A stretch of 64,000 bases of DNA from Lysinibacillus capsici (GTDB taxonomy: Bacteria > Bacillota > Bacilli > Bacillales_A > Planococcaceae), in assembly GCF_003367505.1 (NCBI RefSeq), contig NZ_PXXX01000009.1, forward strand, positions 186,001 to 250,000, given 5' to 3'. Shown here piece after piece: positions 29,629 to 39,001 of the stretch. Both the position numbers and the translations under genes were made by a program. How positions within the stretch are numbered: the stretch's first letter is position 1; each line of letters starts with the position of its first letter. Below the pieces are notes generated by a model. It saw nothing but the letters and a program-made list of their open reading frames with translations, searched no databases and was not told the DNA's origin.

Positions 29629-30912
29629 CTACTTTTCATTTTTAATAAATTGCTCAATTGCTGGTAGTAATTCTTCATGCAGTGGCAGCGAAGGGTCTGC
29701 ATAGGTTGCTAAGTTTTTGGCGCGATCTGCCGGTGCCTTTTTCAATACGTGATTCATACCCGCTAGATAAAGTAATTTTGAGTCTTGTTTGCCTTTCTTC
29801 AATGCCTCAGCATCGGCTTCCTTCACTTGTAAATCCGTTGTTCCTTGTACTAGCAATACACGGCTTTTTACTTTTGCAAGCTCATTAGCAGGTTGATATT
29901 TTAGCAAGGAAATCAGGAAAGGCTGTACAGATGGACGGAAAAGGGCCTGTAGCTCTGGCGAAATATTTTTCACTTGCTCCCCTTGCTTTAAAGCTGTCAA
30001 AATATTCGTGGATTCATTAAAAAGCTTTGGTGCTAATTGACCTTTTAATTGCTCTAAAAGCACTTCATCTAACGATCTACCTGCACCGGCAATGGAGACA
30101 AAGGATGCTACGCCTGTCTTTTGAGCCGCGAGCAAACCAATGAGTGAGCCTTCGCTATGACCAATCACATGGACACTTGTGTAGGCTTTATCAGCCATCA
30201 ATGTTTGGATAATTTGTACAGCATCATCAACGTATTGGTCAAACGTTCCATCCTCTTCCTTTGTTAAGAGCGCTTGATTGTCACCAAGTCCTCGCTTATC
30301 ATAACGCACCGTCGCAATGCCCTGTTGTGCTAAACCTTCGGCCAACATTTTCAAGCTATTATTTTTTCCAGCCAAAGCCGAATTACCATCTTTATCAGTT
30401 GGCCCCGATCCTGCTATTATCAGTGCCACTGGTGATGGAGATGGAGAAGCCTTTTGTACAGCTACCGTTAAGTTACCGTTTTGAACGGGAATTTTTAATG
30501 TGTCATAGGTAACAGGTTGCTCTTTATAAGCCTTTAGTATTAAAGGAAATTTCCCACCATTTTGTTGAAATGTAGCCTCTATTTGTTCATTTTTGATTGT
30601 GCCATTAATGGCAATAGCAGAGCCGTTTAAATTTATGGACACTTTTACTTTATCACCTGTATACGTCACACTTTGAAATGGAAAATTAGATAAGCCCTGT
30701 GCTGGCACGGATAATGTACCACTTTCCTTCTTTAAATCGATAATAAGCGGTAATGGTCCATTTGGCGTTTCAATAGTTCCTTCCCATTTTCCAATAAACT
30801 GTTCATTCATTGCATTTGTCCCCTTTGATCCTTGATGTTGTGCAGTGACCTCTTTTTGCCCACAGGCAGCTAAAAGTAAAATTGTACAGCAAATCAATAA
30901 CCATTTTTTCAT
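29629..30912 (-). CDS. Lipoprotein alpha/beta hydrolase
   Basis: A 427-residue protein with a lipoprotein signal peptide (KKWLLICCTILLLAAC, lipobox LAAC), an N-terminal beta-rich domain (about residues 40-130) and a serine hydrolase domain with nucleophile motif GHSEGS and an oxyanion-region motif IAGSGPTDKDG. The likely acid and histidine lie in QGTTDLQV and AGMNHVLKKAP. It is anchored on the outside of the membrane; the substrate is unknown. It is part of the GntR-led operon. Confidence 0.85.
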   Translation of the reverse strand: MKKWLLICCTILLLAACGQKEVTAQHQGSKGTNAMNEQFIGKWEGTIETPNGPLPLIIDLKKESGTLSVPAQGLSNFPFQSVTYTGDKVKVSINLNGSAIAINGTIKNEQIEATFQQNGGKFPLILKAYKEQPVTYDTLKIPVQNGNLTVAVQKASPSPSPVALIIAGSGPTDKDGNSALAGKNNSLKMLAEGLAQQGIATVRYDKRGLGDNQALLTKEEDGTFDQYVDDAVQIIQTLMADKAYTSVHVIGHSEGSLIGLLAAQKTGVASFVSIAGAGRSLDEVLLEQLKGQLAPKLFNESTNILTALKQGEQVKNISPELQALFRPSVQPFLISLLKYQPANELAKVKSRVLLVQGTTDLQVKEADAEALKKGKQDSKLLYLAGMNHVLKKAPADRAKNLATYADPSLPLHEELLPAIEQFIKNEK

Positions 30913-30925
30913 CTAATCTTCCTTT

Positions 30926-32005
30926 CTATATGAAAATCACCAATAAAATTGGCAGTAACGTAATCGCTATTAAGATGTAACACCATTTGTTCGCGAAATT
31001 TACAGTCCAACCAATCCCGAACTTTTTAGGCACTAATAAGGATGGATCATTTTTATTGCAATAAAAAATACCCCATTTCCAGTATTGATCATCTGTGGCA
31101 GCTGTTTCATTTGTATGTACCTCATCAAAACGTTCATTACTTTTACTGAGCTTCCAAATGAACACTAGTAAACCACCCAACGTAACGACATTAAAGACAA
31201 GAAAAAGTGGGAAGAAGTAGGGAGCCGTTTGGTCTTGTAAAATAACAGTTGTATAGTGTAAAACAACAAATAGAATTGTCATACTAAAATTAATGGCTGC
31301 CAGGTACCAGCTTCCGTATTTACGCTGAGTTAACTCCCGATGAATGGATGCTTCTTTGGCCTGTGCACTTAATTGAATTTTGGCACTTTTCATGCCTTGA
31401 CTCATCATGAAAAAACTAATTTGTATTGCCAATAATATAAGTGGCATACTGATGACTGAAAGCCGCGATTTTTGAGTCCAACCATCGACCTCTCCTGCCC
31501 CATTCCAATGTGTTGCGAAAACCTCAGGGATTGACTCATAGTTCATGTACGTAAAAGCGATTAATGCAAGTGTGATGATAATGGGTACACTAAAAAATAT
31601 AGGTGATAATGTTTCCTCTTTCTGACGGATAGACAAATCTGTCACATATACTGTTTTTATTTGTGCCTCCCACTGCTCCTGCACCTTTAATTTTTTCGTT
31701 TTAGCATGATAACTCATGTAAAGACCTGATGATAAAAGGAGCATGACATACAAAAGGATAAAGGAAATTAAAGATACCTTCTCCTCTTGTATAGGTGAAA
31801 GATAGAGAGCGATTTGACCTACTAAGAATAAGCCAGCAATCCCTGCGATGATTTGGCTATAATGCTTCTTCCACAGCTTTAATTGTGGATGTTTGACATA
31901 AGGTTCGGGTATGGAAACACCAAAAACAAGTGTTTTTCTTGTTAAATGTGGTGTCATCATTTCCATAATTCCGACAATGATAAAGATGCCTACAATTATA
32001 AGCAT
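30926..32005 (-). CDS. DUF1648/DUF5808 integral membrane protein
   Basis: A 359-residue multispanning protein. The segment from IPEVFATHWNGAGEVDGWTQ into the following helix is typical of DUF1648 (SdpI-like N-terminal region). The C-terminal DQYWKWGIFYCNKNDPSLLV and KKFGIGWTVNFANKW match DUF5808. Related SdpI proteins act in immunity or signalling, but no toxin gene is present here. It begins 7 bp after the stop codon of the GntR regulator, so it is probably autoregulated with it. Confidence 0.8.
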   Translation of the reverse strand: MLIIVGIFIIVGIMEMMTPHLTRKTLVFGVSIPEPYVKHPQLKLWKKHYSQIIAGIAGLFLVGQIALYLSPIQEEKVSLISFILLYVMLLLSSGLYMSYHAKTKKLKVQEQWEAQIKTVYVTDLSIRQKEETLSPIFFSVPIIITLALIAFTYMNYESIPEVFATHWNGAGEVDGWTQKSRLSVISMPLILLAIQISFFMMSQGMKSAKIQLSAQAKEASIHRELTQRKYGSWYLAAINFSMTILFVVLHYTTVILQDQTAPYFFPLFLVFNVVTLGGLLVFIWKLSKSNERFDEVHTNETAATDDQYWKWGIFYCNKNDPSLLVPKKFGIGWTVNFANKWCYILIAITLLPILLVIFI

Positions 32006-32012
32006 ACTACCC

Positions 32013-32390
32013 CTACTTCCATTGTTTTAAAATTCGCTGGAACAAACTTGTCATTTGCTCTTTCTCGAGGCCACGCGCAAAAGCCTCCGCCATGATAGGC
32101 TTCAAGGCATTTTCGACTTTTTCAACCTCCGTTTCTTCCAGCTCTCTCTTTTGACCACCAATAATGACCGCTTTTGCTTTCGGCTTCAATTCAATTAAGC
32201 CCTTCTCTTCAAGCTCATGATAACTTTTACTGACCGTGCTAACATTGATGCCTAGATCTGTAGCCATCGAACGTACAGATGGTAAAGTATCACCATTTTT
32301 CAGCTCACCTTGCGCAATGCATTCTATTATTTGATTGGCCAATTGTTTATATAGTTGCAATTCACTGTTTGGATCTAATTGTATTTGCAT
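32013..32390 (-). CDS. GntR-family regulator, YtrA subfamily
   Basis: A 125-residue regulator with an N-terminal winged helix (LYKQLANQIIECIAQGELKNGDTLPSVRSM and INVSTVSKSYHELEEKGL) and only a short C-terminal helical dimerisation tail, the YtrA-type layout. The ATG at 32390 follows GGAGGG. It heads the operon with the DUF1648 protein, lipoprotein hydrolase and DUF3784 protein, matching how YtrA regulators usually control a neighbouring membrane or cell-envelope operon. Confidence 0.88.
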   Translation of the reverse strand: MQIQLDPNSELQLYKQLANQIIECIAQGELKNGDTLPSVRSMATDLGINVSTVSKSYHELEEKGLIELKPKAKAVIIGGQKRELEETEVEKVENALKPIMAEAFARGLEKEQMTSLFQRILKQWK

Positions 32391-32427
32391 AATAACCCTC
32401 CAATCTGTATTGCTTGTAACCAAACAG

Positions 32428-32471
32428 AAATCTGTTATGTATAGAGTAATACAGATTTTCTTTAATGTCAA
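32428..32471 (-). promoter_or_regulatory. Promoter/operator of the GntR operon
   Basis: TTGACA at 32466-32471 on the minus strand starts a likely promoter. Just downstream, AAATCTG and CAGATTT (32428-32458) form a 7-bp inverted repeat 17 bp apart spanning the expected -10 area, a plausible operator for the adjacent GntR protein. Confidence 0.4.
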
Positions 32472-32643
32472 ATGAAGGAATTTTTCATGGTGTTGAGTAG
32501 AGGTTTTTTCACAATAAGAGCGGGAGCCTTCCCTTAGTAGTGCTTTGAACTTCATTTAGAGCGGGCTCTCCTTCCTTAGGAGCGCTTTAAATTTCATTTA
32601 GAGCGGATCTTGAGTACTTTAGACCCCAAATAAGAAACAAAAA

Positions 32644-32666
32644 GGACCCAGAATAATTCTGGATCC
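32644..32666 (-). terminator. Terminator of the decayed YpzG-like copy
   Basis: GGATCCAGAA / TTCTGGGTCC stem followed by TTTTTGTTTC on the minus strand. It shares the CCAGAA/TTCTGG core with the terminator of the intact copy at 26.4 kb. Confidence 0.7.
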
Positions 32667-32695
32667 ATGGACACTTATTGCTTCTATTTGATTTT

Positions 32696-32850
32696 TAACT
32701 GATATGGTTTACACTTCTTCTTAATCTATAGCAAAACAGAATGTACTGTTTCACCTTTAGGCTTAAGATTTATGAAGCTTCAACCTTCAACAGTTGTGGC
32801 GGACTTTCCTGAGATTCTTGGTCTTTGGGTGTTTGACTATTACTACTCAT
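32696..32850 (-). pseudogene. Decayed YpzG-like small gene
   Basis: DNA homologous to the 50-aa gene at 26440-26592, including the leader (CATAATAA...CACTTAT...AATCT...GGAGGATG), the ATGAGTAG start and the downstream AAGTGTC/CCAGAA segment. The reading frame is broken: from the ATG at 32850 it runs only 26 codons, because one-base indels occur both before and after the shared CAACTG block. The peptide KGETVHSVLL, matching NGETEITLHNRLL of the intact copy, is found only in another frame and is followed by a stop. A short new product cannot be excluded because the ribosome site is intact. Confidence 0.65.
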
Positions 32851-32929
32851 TCTGCATCCTCCCCATCAGATTAGATTAATAAGTGGTTCCTCTCTTATTA
32901 TGAGCCTTCTTCTATTTTTTATACATGCT

Positions 32930-33307
32930 TTAGCTTTTCTCTGCAAAGACTTGTTGGGCTATCGTTAAAGCATTTTGCACTCTTGGAAAACCGATGTAGG
33001 GTGCTAATTGTAAAAGTGCCTCGACCACTTCTGTCTGTGTCAAGCCTGCATGTAATCCACGCTGAATATGCGTTTTGGTTTGTGGTGCAGCACCTTGTGT
33101 AACTACCGCGGTTATCACGACGAGTGCTCGACTCTTTGCATCCAGCCCAGGCCGTGCATAGACATCACCGTAAGCAAATTCAATAATCATTTTGCGTAAA
33201 TCGGGTGCTATATCGGCTAATGCATCGGATTCAATCATCCGTGCTGCTTCTTCTTCTGTCACATATTGTTTAATTGTTTCGAGCCCCTTTGTAAAACGTT
33301 CATTCAT
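32930..33307 (-). CDS. Carboxymuconolactone decarboxylase family protein
   Basis: A 125-residue, all-helical protein of the CMD family. The core FAYGDVYARPGLDAKSRALVVITAVVTQG followed by the LPYIGFPRVQNALTIA-type segment (here APYIGFPRVQNAL) is characteristic. It has no CxxC, so it is of the decarboxylase/lactonase-like type and not an AhpD-type peroxidase partner. The substrate is unknown. AGGAGGG precedes the ATG. Confidence 0.85.
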   Translation of the reverse strand: MNERFTKGLETIKQYVTEEEAARMIESDALADIAPDLRKMIIEFAYGDVYARPGLDAKSRALVVITAVVTQGAAPQTKTHIQRGLHAGLTQTEVVEALLQLAPYIGFPRVQNALTIAQQVFAEKS

Positions 33308-33336
33308 TTCTTCATCCCTCCTACATTTACTTATAC

Positions 33337-33370
33337 AAAAACCCCAATTCCGCGTCTCCAGAATTGGGGA
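33337..33370 (-). terminator. Terminator of argGH
   Basis: Nine-bp stem CCCCAATTC / GAATTGGGG on the minus strand, followed by TTTTTGTAT. It lies 140 bp beyond the argH stop codon. Confidence 0.75.
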
Positions 33371-33510
33371 TTGTCCTTCACATATGTAAGGTTCTCTTCT
33401 TCACGTCACCCTCTGGCTCAGTTGAAAAAGGATAAAGGTTTTCATAGTGCCTCACAGGACAGCTTTAATGAATATCTATGCAAAAAGTCACAAGGACATG
33501 CACGCAAAAA

Positions 33511-34890
33511 TTAAATGGCTACAAGACAGGCTTTCGCTTTTTCAATTTGGATTTTTACTTGTTCAAAGCCAGTACCACCTAAGGAATGGCGGCGACGAAC
33601 AGCAGCTTCTGGCGCTAGTACATCATAAATATCCGCTTCAATTAACGTACTTTCTTGCTGCATTTCTTCCAATGGCAAGTCTAATAAATAAATGCCCTTT
33701 TGAATACATGTAAAGACAAGCTTACCAGTCACCTCATGTGCCTCACGGAATGGCATTCCCTTTGTAGCAAGGTAATCTGCTAGCTCCGTTGCATTTGAAA
33801 AATCAGCGTGAACAGCCTGATGTAAGCGTTCCGTGTTGACAGTCATTGTACGAACCATACCTTCAAAGATTTTAAGGGAACCAAGAATCGTATGAACAGT
33901 GTCAAACATCCCCTCTTTGTCCTCCTGCATATCTTTGTTATATGTTAATGGTGTGCCTTTTAACACCGTTAATAAGCCCATTAGATTCCCATAAACACGC
34001 CCTGTTTTACCACGAATAAGCTCTGCCATATCTGGGTTTTTCTTTTGTGGCATAATCGAAGAACCTGTTGAGAAGGCATCATCCAGTTCGATAAATTTAA
34101 ATTCATCTGTAGACCAGATAATAATTTCCTCAGCAAAGCGTGATAAATGCGCCATAAGTAAGGAGGAATGACTTAAAAATTCCACGATAAAATCACGATC
34201 ACTTACAGCATCCATGGAGTTTGCGTAAACCTCGCTAAACCCTAATAACTCTGCTGATTTTAAACGGTCAATCGGGAAAGTTGTCCCTGCCATTGCCCCA
34301 GCACCTAAAGGTAAAATATCAATACGTTTTATGGATTCTGTAAAACGTTGTTTATCACGCTCTAGCATCCAAAAATAAGCCATTAAATGGTGTGCAAAGG
34401 AAATTGGCTGTGCACGTTGTAGATGCGTATAACCTGGTGCAATCGTTTCAATATGCTCTTGTGCTTTGTCTAATAGTGTTTGTTGGAACGTCACAATTAA
34501 ATCAATTGCTTCCTGCACACGCTTTTTCAAGAAAAGATGCATATCCGTTGCTACTTGGTCATTTCGGCTACGTCCTGTATGTAGTTTGCCACCGACAGGA
34601 CCTATTAAATCAATTAACATTTTTTCTAAATTTAAGTGTATATCTTCATTGGCAACGCTAAATTCTAGCTCACCTGCAATTGCCTTATCTTTTAATTGGG
34701 CAAGACCACCTAGTATGGCCTCTACATCAGCTGCCGGTAAAATTCCTGTGGCACCAAGCATTGTGACATGTGCAACACTACCTTCAAGGTCCTCTAGCAC
34801 AAGTTGCTGGTCAAAGCCAATGGATGCGCCAAATTCGTCTACCCATGCTTCTGCTGATTTTTGGAAACGTCCACCCCAAAGTTTTGTCAT
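33511..34890 (-). CDS. argH: Argininosuccinate lyase
   Basis: Fumarase/aspartase superfamily enzyme that splits argininosuccinate to arginine and fumarate. It has 459 residues. The signature loop [12 protein letters not shown] carries the catalytic serine; [13 protein letters not shown] and the HxxR-type segment [14 protein letters not shown] are intact. It follows argG by about 80 bp on the same strand and probably shares its promoter. Confidence 0.97.
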   Translation of the reverse strand: MTKLWGGRFQKSAEAWVDEFGASIGFDQQLVLEDLEGSVAHVTMLGATGILPAADVEAILGGLAQLKDKAIAGELEFSVANEDIHLNLEKMLIDLIGPVGGKLHTGRSRNDQVATDMHLFLKKRVQEAIDLIVTFQQTLLDKAQEHIETIAPGYTHLQRAQPISFAHHLMAYFWMLERDKQRFTESIKRIDILPLGAGAMAGTTFPIDRLKSAELLGFSEVYANSMDAVSDRDFIVEFLSHSSLLMAHLSRFAEEIIIWSTDEFKFIELDDAFSTGSSIMPQKKNPDMAELIRGKTGRVYGNLMGLLTVLKGTPLTYNKDMQEDKEGMFDTVHTILGSLKIFEGMVRTMTVNTERLHQAVHADFSNATELADYLATKGMPFREAHEVTGKLVFTCIQKGIYLLDLPLEEMQQESTLIEADIYDVLAPEAAVRRRHSLGGTGFEQVKIQIEKAKACLVAI

Positions 34891-34971
34891 GTCAGCTCAC
34901 CTTTTCCTCGATTACTTATCAAAAGGTGTAGTATAAGCTCAAATGCCTCACCACACCTTGCTTGTTCAACA

Positions 34972-36165
34972 TTACTTTTTATTCACAGATGAGTTCACTA
35001 CAGTTGGTAGCCCCCATAACTCGATAAAGCCTACAGCGGAAGCATGATTGAATTGATCTTCCTTCGAGTATGTTGCTAGCTTTTCACTGTATAATGAATT
35101 TGGTGATTTACGTCCTTCTACAATCGCATGTCCTTTAAATAGTTTCACACGTACTGTACCATTCACATATTGTTGTGTTTGCGCAAGGAATGCTTCCAGA
35201 GCATCACGTAATGGTGAGAACCATAGACCGTCGTAAATTAATTCGGATAGTTTTTTCTCGATTACTGGCTTGAAGTGTGCTAATTCTTTTACAAGCGTTA
35301 AGTCCTCAAGCTCTTTATGCGCTGTTAACAGCACTTTTGCACCTGGAATTTCATAAACCTCACGAGATTTAATACCAACTAAACGATTTTCAACGTGATC
35401 GATACGTCCTACACCATGAGCACCTGCTACTGCATTTAATTCTTGAATTAAATCAGCAAGCTTCATTTCTTTTCCATTTAATGCTACTGGTTTACCAGCT
35501 ACAAACTCGATTTCCACATACTCTGCTTCATTCGGTGCATTTTCAACAGAAACAGTTAAGCCATAAGCTTCTTCTGGTGGTGACACCCATGGGTCTTCCA
35601 TAATGCCAGCTTCATTCGCACGGCCCCATAGGTTTTGGTCGATTGAGAATGGTGAATCCAATGTTGCAGGAATCGGTACATTATGCTTCATTGCATATTC
35701 GATTTCCTCATCACGGCTCCAGCCCCACTCACGTACTGGTGCTAATACCTCTAAATCTGGATTTAATGCTTTAATCGATACTTCAAAACGAACTTGGTCA
35801 TTCCCTTTACCTGTGCAACCATGCGCAACAGCATCTGCGCCTACTTGATTAGCAATCTCTACTAGTTTTTTCGAGATAAGTGGACGGGAAAGTGCTGATA
35901 CTAATGGATACTTTTGCTCATACCAAGTATGTGCTTGTAAAGAAATTAATGCATACCCTTCAGCAAATTCGTCTTTCGCATCTACCATATAAGATTCAAT
36001 CGCTCCTACTTGAAGAGCTTTATTTTTTACGAATTCAAGATCTTTCCCTTCGCCAACGTCAAGACATACTGCAATTACGTCCCAACCTTGTTCTTTTAAC
36101 CATGGAATTGCTACCGAAGTATCAAGTCCACCTGAATAAGCTAATACCACTTTTTTATTTGCCAT
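34972..36165 (-). CDS. argG: Argininosuccinate synthase
   Basis: ATP-dependent ligase of citrulline and aspartate. It has 397 residues. The N-type pyrophosphatase P-loop [15 protein letters not shown] is at the N-terminus, and [13 protein letters not shown] binds aspartate/citrulline in the family. GGAGG precedes the ATG. The upstream region carries two ARG-box-like repeats around a promoter, consistent with arginine repression. Confidence 0.97.
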   Translation of the reverse strand: MANKKVVLAYSGGLDTSVAIPWLKEQGWDVIAVCLDVGEGKDLEFVKNKALQVGAIESYMVDAKDEFAEGYALISLQAHTWYEQKYPLVSALSRPLISKKLVEIANQVGADAVAHGCTGKGNDQVRFEVSIKALNPDLEVLAPVREWGWSRDEEIEYAMKHNVPIPATLDSPFSIDQNLWGRANEAGIMEDPWVSPPEEAYGLTVSVENAPNEAEYVEIEFVAGKPVALNGKEMKLADLIQELNAVAGAHGVGRIDHVENRLVGIKSREVYEIPGAKVLLTAHKELEDLTLVKELAHFKPVIEKKLSELIYDGLWFSPLRDALEAFLAQTQQYVNGTVRVKLFKGHAIVEGRKSPNSLYSEKLATYSKEDQFNHASAVGFIELWGLPTVVNSSVNKK

Positions 36166-36195
36166 TAAAAATGCGCCTCCATTGCTCTATCGATA

Positions 36196-36213
36196 TGTAT
36201 GTTTATACATTCA
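36196..36213. promoter_or_regulatory. ARG-box-like site 1 (argG leader)
   Basis: On the minus strand it reads TGAATGTATAAACATACA, which differs from site 2 at only two of 18 positions and resembles the TGAAT-containing ArgR/AhrC box. It lies about 30 bp upstream of the argG start, downstream of the predicted transcription start. Confidence 0.5.
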
Positions 36214-36232
36214 TTTAAAAGTTTATACACGA

Positions 36233-36261
36233 ATAGTATCATGTTATAAAAATAAATACAA
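36233..36261 (-). promoter_or_regulatory. Candidate argG promoter
   Basis: TTGTAT (36256-36261), a 17-bp spacer and TACTAT (36233-36238) on the minus strand, flanked by the two ARG-box-like sites. A TTGACA further upstream (36298-36303) lacks a well-spaced -10 box. Confidence 0.4.
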
Positions 36262-36262
36262 G

Positions 36263-36280
36263 TGTATTTTTATAAATTCA
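36263..36280. promoter_or_regulatory. ARG-box-like site 2 (argG operator)
   Basis: On the minus strand it reads TGAATTTATAAAAATACA, immediately upstream of the candidate -35 box and nearly identical to site 1, 67 bp away. Confidence 0.5.
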
Positions 36281-36413
36281 TAGACTTTTATTTTTATTGT
36301 CAAAAGTAAGTCGTTCCTTGTATAAGGTTGACAAGAAATCCATGGCAATTCACTCGAAAAAACGTTTTTTTACTATATATATAAATGTATACTATATAAA
36401 TTTAGCAACGGAC

Positions 36414-36447
36414 GAAAAAAAGAATCCATGATACAAACTGGATTCTT
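36414..36447 (-). terminator. Terminator of CPBP protease gene
   Basis: AGAATCCA / TGGATTCT stem with a 10-nt loop, followed by TTTTTTTCGTC on the minus strand. Confidence 0.8.
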
Positions 36448-36452
36448 TCTAG

Positions 36453-37277
36453 TTACTTGGCTGATTGTATCTTATACAATACTTTTTTAGGATTAATCAA
36501 AATAAGTAGAACGGCCACCGCCGAATATAAAATGGCATTATACATAATTAAATCAATTAGGTTTCCATTAATGGAGCCGATAAAAAAATTAAAGAGCTGA
36601 TGAATAATAATAGGAATGATTAAATTCTGATTGATCGTATAAAATACTGTCATGATGATGGTTGTAGCTATAATCGTTAACATAAAGAAGAAGCTATATT
36701 TGATCAAATCCATTCCCATAAACCCTGTTGTAAGCCATATCGGTAAATGCCACATTCCCCACCAAAAGCCTATGATAATTGAAGCTATTAATGGCGAATA
36801 CTTCTTTTGCAGCTCCAGCAGTGCAAAGCCCCTCCATCCTAACTCCTCACCCAGTGGTCCTGACAAAAGCGTTTTAACAAAATAAAAACTGAGCATGCCC
36901 CATGAAGACAGCGTAAAAATAGAGTTTTCTTCATAATTATTCATGATTTGAAACAAGATCATGATAAAGATAGCTGTTTGTATCATCACGATTAAAACAA
37001 TTACTGAAAGTGACAATTTGTTTTTGAATTTTTGTTTGACAAAGTGGATAAAACGTTGCCCAGGATAGATTCTTGGAAATAGTAACGCAAAGGCAAAGGT
37101 GGATGACCAAGCCGATAGACAGCGTACGGTATCAAATAGCCAAGTAGGATAGCCTAATAGCTTGACGGCTCCTACAACACAGAAAAGTGGCCAAAAAATA
37201 ATATTGGTTAAAATAATAAAGCTTGCTACTGGTTTTTTTAATTTCTTTTTTCTACGCAAGTAGATCCCCCATTTCAT
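36453..37277 (-). CDS. CPBP-family intramembrane metalloprotease
   Basis: A 274-residue membrane protein of the CAAX-protease/bacteriocin-processing (Abi) family with about seven or eight helices. The diagnostic motif EELGWRGFALL and the second motif WGMWHLP (histidine ligand) are present. The substrate is unknown; such proteins may process peptides or act in self-immunity. The ATG at 37277 has no good ribosome site; a TTG at 37259 follows GGGGG and is a credible alternative start. Confidence 0.85.
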   Translation of the reverse strand: MKWGIYLRRKKKLKKPVASFIILTNIIFWPLFCVVGAVKLLGYPTWLFDTVRCLSAWSSTFAFALLFPRIYPGQRFIHFVKQKFKNKLSLSVIVLIVMIQTAIFIMILFQIMNNYEENSIFTLSSWGMLSFYFVKTLLSGPLGEELGWRGFALLELQKKYSPLIASIIIGFWWGMWHLPIWLTTGFMGMDLIKYSFFFMLTIIATTIIMTVFYTINQNLIIPIIIHQLFNFFIGSINGNLIDLIMYNAILYSAVAVLLILINPKKVLYKIQSAK

Positions 37278-37333
37278 CTGAATATCTTCAGCATAAACCT
37301 AGGGGTTGCTCACAGGTCAAACCCATTTTGCCA

Positions 37334-38128
37334 TTATTTTATCGGTACATACATTTCTAAAAAAATACGTTCAAGCCCTTCTTCATAAGTGGTAAGCAAT
37401 AAGTTGATATAAACAAGCCCTAAAAGCTCATAGCCATTTTCCTTAGCTACTTTTCTTATACCAGCCTCTACTTTATTGTCTGTATTTTTGCCACCTGTTG
37501 ACCAGCGCCCATCTTCAATAACTGTATAAAGACATTTGGGATGCGCTAAAACTTCACCTTTAATTGGATGATCGCTATTTTCTACTTTCCTGACAACCAT
37601 AAATTTATTTTCGAGCATTCCGCTATCATCGAATCTAATAACTCTTCTTAGAGAAGTAAGAATTACCGCTTTCTTTATACTGTCTGCATTTTCTTTTAGC
37701 GAATCATATTCATCATAGGCTGTATAATGATCTATTACGCCCATTATTTCTAATGGTTTCATTTCCTTTATAGTATAGGTGCCTAGATATTGGCTAATTT
37801 TTTGACAATCCTCTTTTACAAGCTGGAGCTTTTTTAATTGTAGCTTTTTATAAGCTATTTCCTCTAACATTACTTGTTCTTTTTCTACTAACAATGATTG
37901 GATGCCCTCTATACTCTTGCCCTTTCTCAATTCCTGAATCTTTTTGATTTCAAAATCAATTTCTCTATAAAAATTGATTGTTGTGATATCGTATATATCA
38001 AAATGATTGTATGTTCTATACCCATTTTCACTATTTTGCTGGGGCTTTACTAATCCCTTTTCTTCATAAAATTTTAAGGTATCTCTAGAAACTCCTAAAA
38101 ATTTTGCAACTTGACCAATTGTATACAT
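37334..38128 (-). CDS. MerR-family regulator with GyrI-like effector domain
   Basis: A 264-residue regulator. The N-terminal MerR winged helix reads YTIGQVAKFLGVSRDTLKFYEEKGLVKP, followed by a coiled-coil linker (about residues 75-110) and a C-terminal GyrI/BmrR-type ligand domain (about 115-264). This layout is like BmrR, an activator that senses hydrophobic drugs. AAAGGAG precedes the ATG. The CPBP protease gene lies downstream on the same strand and could be its target (inference). Confidence 0.85.
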   Translation of the reverse strand: MYTIGQVAKFLGVSRDTLKFYEEKGLVKPQQNSENGYRTYNHFDIYDITTINFYREIDFEIKKIQELRKGKSIEGIQSLLVEKEQVMLEEIAYKKLQLKKLQLVKEDCQKISQYLGTYTIKEMKPLEIMGVIDHYTAYDEYDSLKENADSIKKAVILTSLRRVIRFDDSGMLENKFMVVRKVENSDHPIKGEVLAHPKCLYTVIEDGRWSTGGKNTDNKVEAGIRKVAKENGYELLGLVYINLLLTTYEEGLERIFLEMYVPIK

Positions 38129-38187
38129 CTATGTCTCCTTTTCAACTCTTCCTTTTTACTACTATAGCTACAATTATATGTAAATAT

Positions 38188-38230
38188 GAAAAAACCGTAG
38201 ACATGCACGTGAAGCATGTTTACAGTTTCA
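38188..38230 (-). terminator. Terminator of SDR gene
   Basis: Imperfect stem (AACTGTAAACATGC / GCATGTCTACGGTT) on the minus strand, ending in TTTTTTC just after the SDR stop codon. Confidence 0.65.
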
Positions 38231-38237
38231 AATGTTG

Positions 38238-38993
38238 TTATTTCTTATGGAAAAATGATTTGCCTAGCCATTCAATGGTTGCAGGGGCTAATGCATACAA
38301 TTTACTCGACAATCCCATAATTCTAGGTAGATTAATCTCACGAACAGGACGATCAATCGTTTTCACTGTCTCTTGAGCTACTTCCTCCGCTGACAATAAA
38401 AAGCGCCCTAAGGATTCTCGGTAGCCACTTGTATCATTGGCTTTATCTAAAAATGGTGTATCAATGGGACCAGGATGGATGGCTGTCACTTTTACATTGT
38501 ACGGAGCTAATTCCATACGCAATCCATTGGTAAAACCGACAATAGCATGTTTCGTCGCAGCATAGACACTCGCTTTTGGTGTGGCCACCTTCCCAGCCTG
38601 AGAACCAATGAATATTAAATGGCCCTGTTTGCGCTCTATCATCTTAGAGGCTAATCGTTTGGCAAGATAAATGGGTACGCTAACATTTAATTCGATCATT
38701 TGCGCAATATCCTCATCCTGTAAAGCAGGGGCTACAGCAAACTTCCCTACACCTGCTGAAAGAATCACTACATCAATCGGTGGTAGCTGCGCACAAACAT
38801 CATCAAGTGTATGTAGATTGGTTAAATCCGCTTGGATCACTTGAGCACCTAAACGCTCTAGCACCTTTAGTGCAACGGCATTGCGACCTGTGGCATAAAC
38901 AATATGCCCTTGAGCTACTAGTAATTCAGTTATTTTTAAGCCAACCCCACTTGTAGCTCCTGTCACAAAGATTGTTTTGTTAGGATGTTTCAT
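38238..38993 (-). CDS. Short-chain dehydrogenase/reductase
   Basis: Classical SDR of 251 residues. The cofactor motif TGATSGVGLKI, the LSAGVG motif, the catalytic serine in FIGSQAG and the YAATK active-site motif are all present. ATGRN at the end of strand 2 hints at NADPH preference. The substrate is unknown. AAAGGAAG precedes the ATG, and the start lies 8 bp beyond the stop codon of the MBL-fold gene, so the pair is likely an operon. Confidence 0.88.
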   Translation of the reverse strand: MKHPNKTIFVTGATSGVGLKITELLVAQGHIVYATGRNAVALKVLERLGAQVIQADLTNLHTLDDVCAQLPPIDVVILSAGVGKFAVAPALQDEDIAQMIELNVSVPIYLAKRLASKMIERKQGHLIFIGSQAGKVATPKASVYAATKHAIVGFTNGLRMELAPYNVKVTAIHPGPIDTPFLDKANDTSGYRESLGRFLLSAEEVAQETVKTIDRPVREINLPRIMGLSSKLYALAPATIEWLGKSFFHKK

Positions 38994-39001
38994 GTATAAA
39001 C

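Noticed and set aside
32391-32555. N-terminal extension of the GntR regulator
   Set aside because: It crosses the predicted promoter and operator. GGAGGG before the ATG at 32390 gives the normal YtrA-type start.
36298-36303. TTGACA as the argG -35 box
   Set aside because: The nearest -10-like sequences give spacers of 15 or 21 bp. The TTGTAT-N17-TACTAT pair nearer the gene fits better.
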